This document shows positions 26,901-34,353 of a stretch of 64,000 nt of DNA, one piece after another; positions within the stretch are counted from its first letter, which is position 1; each line of letters begins with the position of its first letter. Location: positions 173,160 through 237,159 of the forward strand of contig JBAMJV010007390.1 in the NCBI GenBank assembly GCA_037951105.1, read 5' to 3'. The position numbers were made by a program, and so were the translations under genes. Source of the DNA: Echinarachnius parma (lineage: Eukaryota > Echinodermata > Echinoidea > Clypeasteroida > Echinarachniidae). The notes under the pieces were generated by a model. It was not told the origin of the DNA. It worked only from the letters and a program-made list of their open reading frames with translations, and did no database searches.

Positions 26901-29900
26901 GGAAGGAAATGGAACGCTTGCTCCCCGTGCTGACATCCGCGCTCCGCTGAAAGTTTGCGTTCTTCTTGTTGATTGAGTAGTTGGTCAGGTGCATATAGAG
27001 TTGATCCTAAATTTTGAGATTTGAATTTGATTTAAAATAATTATTATTATTTCTTTGTTTGATTGCATATATATGATTAAATGGGGATTACATTTTCTAA
27101 AAAACTTGATATTGGTATTAAATAAGAAAGACATGACCACTAGAACTTCATGAACAGATAGGAACTTCTTTTGAATTGGTGTGACAACAACCTCTCACAA
27201 GTTTGTTTACATATGTATAGAATTTCACTATTTTCTTGACTTTATATATGCAGTAATTAACATCACACATTCAACATTTTGTTTTGCAGTAAATTGAAAC
27301 CGCAAAGTTACATAGTACTTTCGTCATCTAAAAAAATGTATTTTAAACTGGGTTTACTATTTTGAAAAAAAAAAAACTTTTTAAAGGGGTAACCTACCAC
27401 ATTTTTGTCGGACGGAGTGACATACTGCTCCGTGCCCATCCTAACCAATCCATCCGGATAGAGAAAGATCCTGAGCGGGTCGCATGACGTCACCAGCACG
27501 TAGACCCGCAAGTCAAACTTGAACCCTTCTAAGAGGAAGGGCTTGTCTACGTATTCCTGGACTATCATGTGATCCTGTGGCGGGATCTGGTCTCCATTCC
27601 TGTACAGTGTGATCCTAGAGATCAGATCAGATCAGGTTTAAAACAGAATTAGATAAGTCAGATCAAATTGAAGCAAATCAAATAACATCAAACTTGAATC
27701 TGGAAGGGCTTGTTACATATTCCTGGACTATCATGTGATTCTGTGGTGAGATCTGGTCTCCATTCCTGTACAGTGTGATCCTAGAGATCAGATCAAATAT
27801 CAAATAGACTTAGATCCGTCAGATCAAACCAAGTCAAATTAAATCAAACTAGAAGCCAGTCAAGAAAAGGGGCTTGTCCGTGTATTCTTAGACTAGCATG
27901 TGATCCTGTGGCTGGATCTGGTCTCCATTCCTGTACAGTGTGATCCTAGAGATCAGAACAAATATCAAATAGAATTAGATCAGCCAGATCAAATCAAATC
28001 AAATTAAATCAAACTAGAAGCCAGTCAAGAAAAAGGGCTTGTCCATGTATTCCTAGACTAGCATGTGATCCTGTGGCGGGATCTGGTCTCTCTTCCTTTA
28101 CAGTGTGATCCAAAATATGAGATCAGCTATCAGATAGATCAGTTAGATCAAAGCAAATCAAATTAAATAATAATAGATCCCCTCCAAAAAGAAAGGCTGG
28201 AAACTCTGGTATTGGCCACTAACAAATTAGGATCTATGGTCTACTGTGGGAGTCAAACTGAAATGCATTTTGGCCACCTGAAAGAGCATTGATAATGAAG
28301 TACATGTAGTTGTCCTTACCCCTGACCCATGGACCCATTAGAGCAGGCCAGGGCTCGACACTCGCACTGGCCCACTGGCCCGGGGCCCTTGAAATTGCAC
28401 TTTGGGCCAGCAAAAATGTATAAAAATCATATTTTGGTGGCCCGATCGGGCAAGCAGATTTTAAACCCGACATTGACAAAATTAGAAAATCTTGTTTTCT
28501 TCCATGTCATGCTTCATTTATAATCACTGGTTTGATCAGGTAAGAGTGATATTTTGAATAGTAACTAACCCTAGTTAAAAGTTTATTCATGAAATTAAAT
28601 TTTCGGGCCAGTAAACTTTTCTTTCGGGCCACCAGAAAAGGGGAAGTTATTTTCCTGGCCCGACCGGGCCACTGACAAAAAATGTAAGTGTGGAGCCCTG
28701 CATTAGAGGGTTTGGCAATGAAGGTCTTCTCGCATCTCTCCATAAAAGATTTAGAACTACAAGAAGCTTCACCAAGCCTATCTTCAAACAACACTATAGC
28801 TAGGCCAGGGCAGAATTAGGAATTTGTAAATAAATGTTTGATAATAAGTGTTTCCTTACCCCTGACCCATGGACCCATTGGAGGGTCTGGCAATCCTGGT
28901 CTTCTTGCATAGTCTCTTCAGAACAGGTTCAGAACTACAACGAACATTTGCTGGGGACACTTTTAAACTACAATAAACCTAGGCCAACATACCTGCCAAC
29001 ATTTGAAAATGAAAAATCCTACTCTCATGTTAGCAAAGCGCACATCGCGCGCGCGAAGCGCGGAGTCCTTTGCGGCCGTGGTCCAGCTCTAGGGTTCTAG
29101 ATGCTCTCTTGTGCTATCTTAACCTTACATTTGAACATTATACATGTATGACCACACTGAATGAGCAATACTTCAATGATAAAGATATAAATATATTGGC
29201 TTAATAAGCTTTTTTTTCATATACATTCATAAACTATGTATGTGTGCATCTATATGCACATGTAAAGAAGAAAAAAAAGAAGAAAAAAAAAATCAATTTG
29301 CTTAATTTTTTTATTTTTTATTTTTTTTATTTATTTATTTTTAAAATTTTTTTTTCCTCCTTAAAAATCCTACTGTTCCGATTTTTCAGCCTTTGCTAGG
29401 GGAAAAATCTGATAAAATCCTACTGGTTGGCAGGTATGGGCCAAGGCTTAAATGATTGATATGGTTTTCCTTACCCCTGGCCCATCAACCCACTGGAGGG
29501 TTTGGTGATGAAGGTCCTGGTCTTCACGTGTCTCTTCATAATAGATTTAGAACTACACAAAACTTCACTGGTTCTATCTTCAAACTACACTACAACTAGG
29601 CCCAGGCAGAATTAGGAATTCATAATAAATGGATAATTATATGGTTTTCCTTACCCCTGACCCATGGACCCATTGGAGGGTTTGGAGATGAAGGTCCTGG
29701 TCTTCTTGCGTCTCTTGAGGTCGTGGACGTAGTTCTGGAAGCTGGAGTACTCCGCGGGGAAGATCCAGGTCCTGGGGACAAAACCAAACTCATCTGGGTG
29801 CTTCTTCCCCATCCTGTCATGATTATAAGGGTAAATGTTGGAATCAGAAACAAACTAGATGGATCTTCGATTGCGCGCAATCGAAAATTATGCCTCCGCT

Positions 29901-32900
29901 ATCACGCAATTTTAATATCAAGCCCAAATTAAAATGCACTGATTTAATTTTTAAAAATATTTTTCATATATTTTGAGTCCTGTGACCTTGACCATAAGAC
30001 CCCAATCTTTGATGGCTCCCTAAAAAACATTCAGGTACCACGTTTGATTGAAATCTGACATTTAGTTCTTGAGATTTTGGCATTACAAGCTTTTTTGCAT
30101 GTAAAATGAGTCCCGTGACCTTGACCTCAACCTCATGACCCCAACTTTTTATGGCTTCGTTGACTCTTTATGATACATTCAGGTACCGAGTTTGATTGAA
30201 ATCTGACATTCAGTTCTTGAAATTTTGCCATACAAGCCATTTTCGCATACATATGGAGTCCTGTGACTGTGACCTTTGACCTCATAACCCCCAAAATCTA
30301 ATCAGAGCAGTGGCACCCTGATATGTACACTCATACCAAGTTTGAAATTGATCTGTCAACCGGTTCTTGAGAACGAGGCGAGAACGAGGCATTTTTGCAC
30401 ATACATTGAGTCCTATGACCTTGACCTTTGACCTCATGAACCCCAAAATCTAATCAGATCATTGCCACCCCAATATCTACACTAATACCAAGTTTGAATT
30501 TGATCCGTCAACCAGTTCTTGAGATATCGCGAGAACGAGGCATTTTTGTATATATATTGAGTCCTGTGACCTTGACCATTGACCTCATGACCCCTAAAAT
30601 CTAATCAGATCATTGTCACCTCAATATGTTCACTCATACCAAGTTTGAAATTGATCCGTCAACTGGTTCTTGAGATATCGCGAGAACGAAAACGGGATGG
30701 ACGGACGGACGGACGGACGGACGTACGTACGGACGGACAACCCGAAAACATAATGCCTCCGGCCACTTCGTTGTCGGAGGCATACAAAAAGGAATCTTTG
30801 ATGACTGTATGTTCCAGTTATTATCATGATAGGGTACCAAATTACATGCATAGATTACAGTTGAGGCGCGTTGTTACCATCGGTCATTAGGGACAGTTAA
30901 AACCGACAATATTATATTATGCCCCATCTCAACTACAAATAACAATAATAATGTTTTGATTTATATTGATAAAGAAATTGATAGCAAGTTGTAAATCTGA
31001 GTGTTTCACACTTCATAAGTGCCCTTTTCTCTTGCATTTCTAATTAATGCCCTATTTAAAAAAATGTATTATGTCATCAACAGCAAAAAATATATAATAA
31101 CAGAGGACCGAAAACATAGTTATCTCGAAATAACCACAAGTTATAATATAAACATTATGATCAAAAACATAATAGCAAATGACCCCCCTTCCCCTTAAAA
31201 AAAACAAACTTACTTTGCCATATTTCTTGCCAAGCAGTCTTTGCGGCATATTTCACCCATCCCTGCAAAGTGGTTGATTCGCTGTGGGGAAATCGAAAGT
31301 AATTATGAATTATGAAAGTAACAAAGGACATAAAATGGTTATTTCTTATTAATCTACATGTACAGTTGGTCATTGTTTTGACCATGGCTGAACAGTGTCA
31401 TTACTAACATGTGTTATAAATTTAAATAGACAGTGATACTACAACCTTATTTAGATGTCTTAAATATTATAAAATTACCATAAGAGATAATATTTTCTTT
31501 GCATGAATTTAAATTCATAATACAATGTATTAAACAGACTAGAACCATGTAAACAATAATGACTATTAAAATGAAAAGAGTAAATTGTAAAAGAAAAGAA
31601 TGTGAGAAATGCATCAAACATAAAACATGTCTAAACATGAGATATGAATTCATAACATCATATCTTAATCCAGTACCTATGGAAATTAGATTAAAATGTA
31701 GCCGTGTATTTACTCTATGAGTAATTGTTGTATCCTCGTATCTTTACATGTCCCTCTATCCCAATGCTAGAAATGGACTTTGTTGCCTTACCCCGAAAGT
31801 AAACTTCAGATATTGTGGATGACATGACTAAGAATAAAACACATGATCTTATTATTGCTAAAGTTAGGGTTAGCTAAGTGGGTCTGTAAGGCTAACCAAG
31901 CTAACCCTAGTTGGGGACTACGAAAATTGTTTATTGTTCACTAAATCGCATCATTTGAAATAAACTTATCTAGAGTGGAACTAACTAACTAAGCTAGCGG
32001 GATTTTGTATATATGAGGCAAGGTTCACTAAGTACTGTACCTGGTAGGGTTTGAGTTCTCCTATTCGCTCAGGTTGGATAGCTGTGTCATTCCAGATCAG
32101 GAAGCTGGAAATGAGAGAAAATCAAAGAGAGCTTGTTTTTAAAACAGTTCAATTTCAATTATTTTATTTTGGTGTTATGTGTATCAAATTCTCCAGCACA
32201 GCATAATTCAGGGACCATTTTCAATGGGTTCATTTCAAGATTGTGTTTGAACAATATTCAACAAAATCACAAGAACATTAACACAGATCAACAATTTCCT
32301 TTCGCAAAAATAGTAACTGAATACACCACATTATTATTTATTTTAGTATAATTTTCTGTTATTATATTTGTTAAAATGTTAAATATGTAATTTTTAAGCT
32401 AACATCCAAAATGTATATCTTTAGAAGATAAATGACAAAACGACATTGATTTGATTAGAGTAACCATTTTAACCAACAATGAATGAGCTTAAAATCTTAC
32501 CAATTTGGGTCATCCTCTCGGCTTGTTATTGTTCCAAACTGTTCAGCAACTTTTCTCACTGAAAAATAACAAACAGACAGTAATGAAAAAAATTCTGCAT
32601 ATTATAGAACAAACATGTAAGAATTTATTGTGTCATATAATGTAACATTAACTATAACTTTCAATTGAACATTCTCTAAAATCGTATTATTTAATTATTC
32701 TTTCCAAATAACCCAGCTTCATATTGTTTTAAAGGTATAGTTGAGTTCTGGTAAGGAGAGTACAGTTTTGGTGAAACTGAATTTTAGTAACCAAAACCTG
32801 CATCATTACATTACAAACTAATAGTTATAACTAGAAAGGAACACAAAATTACAAATGACGTAGTAAAGATCATGTTATCATTAAAAAAGAGCCGTTAAAA

Positions 32901-34297
32901 CGTAAGAGGGCGCTCTATAAACACTCATCGGTTTCAACCATTTTGAATAAAATATTGTGCATGTGATGCTTTGTTGAAATAGTGATTAAATAGAGAAATA
33001 ACCAACAACTATTTAAATACCTATTTTGTAACTTTTTGAAAAGAGGAAGCATTTTTTTGATTGTTTAACGGCTGGTTCAAAATTCTCTAATAAACCTGGG
33101 GCCCCAGGTTTATTACAAATTGTTATATTTATGGATATTTCAGCCATCTCTGAACCGATTTTGATCAAACAAAGATGATTTTATTATTTAAATATTATGC
33201 TCTTTCAAATTTTACACTCAGTTTTTCATTACCTCACAAACAAAAAAGTAGTCTAGCGCCCTCTCTACCAAAACTCAACTATCCCTTTAACCCGTTCAAT
33301 ACTATTTAAGTTTGGACTTGGTATATGATGCATTCTACATTTTCCGGACCAGTCCAGACTAGGTGAAAATACACTCCCCTTTTATACTAGTGAAGAAAAT
33401 ATATTTTCAGGGATAATATTTTGTCTGTTATAGAAAGATAAATATTCTATACATCATACACTGACATAAATTAACACTGGCTCACTATTCTGGGGGCCAC
33501 TGAAAATGTGTGGCAAGCTCTATTAAGCACATTTCATTGGCCAAAGCGATCCACATGTATGTGGATCATATTTTTCCATTTGTCCCCATAAAGCAAGAGA
33601 GCGCACCTAAACAACAGAATATGAGATTAAGATTGCTAGTACTACCCTGTTCTATCTGCTCTGAAAGATTCTTTAGAAGTCCAAGGAAACAAAAAGGGTA
33701 AAAAAGAAAGAAATAATTAACAAGTAAACAAACAAACAAACAAACAGACAGACAAACTACACTAGTCCTTACCAACGTCATATTTGGTGCCCGTGACGTT
33801 GATGGCTATTGGTCGCTTCTTGCGTTTCTTCTTCTGATTGGTCGAGGGGCGTGTGTGGTCGGCATAACCACTGAAAGTTGCTTTCCTGGCACTGGATGGC
33901 AATGGCACACCTAAAAGATCAGATTTAAAAAGACAGAGAAAAGTGTTCAAATTCAAGGTATAGACGTATCACTTTTGCAAGCATCATCACCTTCAACAGG
34001 ACATACAAAATTAACAATTAAAAAAGGCCCACAACAGGTTTGCGTTATAATTTTTGAAATATGATATAGTAAAGAAATTGGCAACAAAAGTCTTTCCCGA
34101 CTGATTGCCATTAAACGTATAACAACAACATTACATTGAACCAAAAGGATAATTTGTTTATTTAATGCACGTGATAGTCTATCTAGATATACAATGAAAG
34201 AAAAACTGCTGAAAGGTTGAACTGAATCGGCAACTGTAATGACACAACACCATCATTGCTCAATATTGTTGTTGATGTTTTTTGATTAATCACAACT

Positions 34298-34353
<56 letters not shown>

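Larger units (their letters stand above)
28313..29560 (-). repeat. Decayed exon 6 3' edge copies (three units)
   Basis: Copies at 29467-29555, 28855-28930 and a split one at 28313-28343 + 28701-28760 repeat the last ~65 bp of exon 6 with donor GGGGTAAGG, plus intron text (TAGATTTAGAACTAC, ACTAGGCCCAGGCAGAATTA). The two nearer copies remain open and would encode KTRTFITKPSSGLMGQG and KKTRIARPSNGSMGQG. Two MITEs interrupt the array. Without them the period is about 157-180 bp. Confidence 0.93.
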
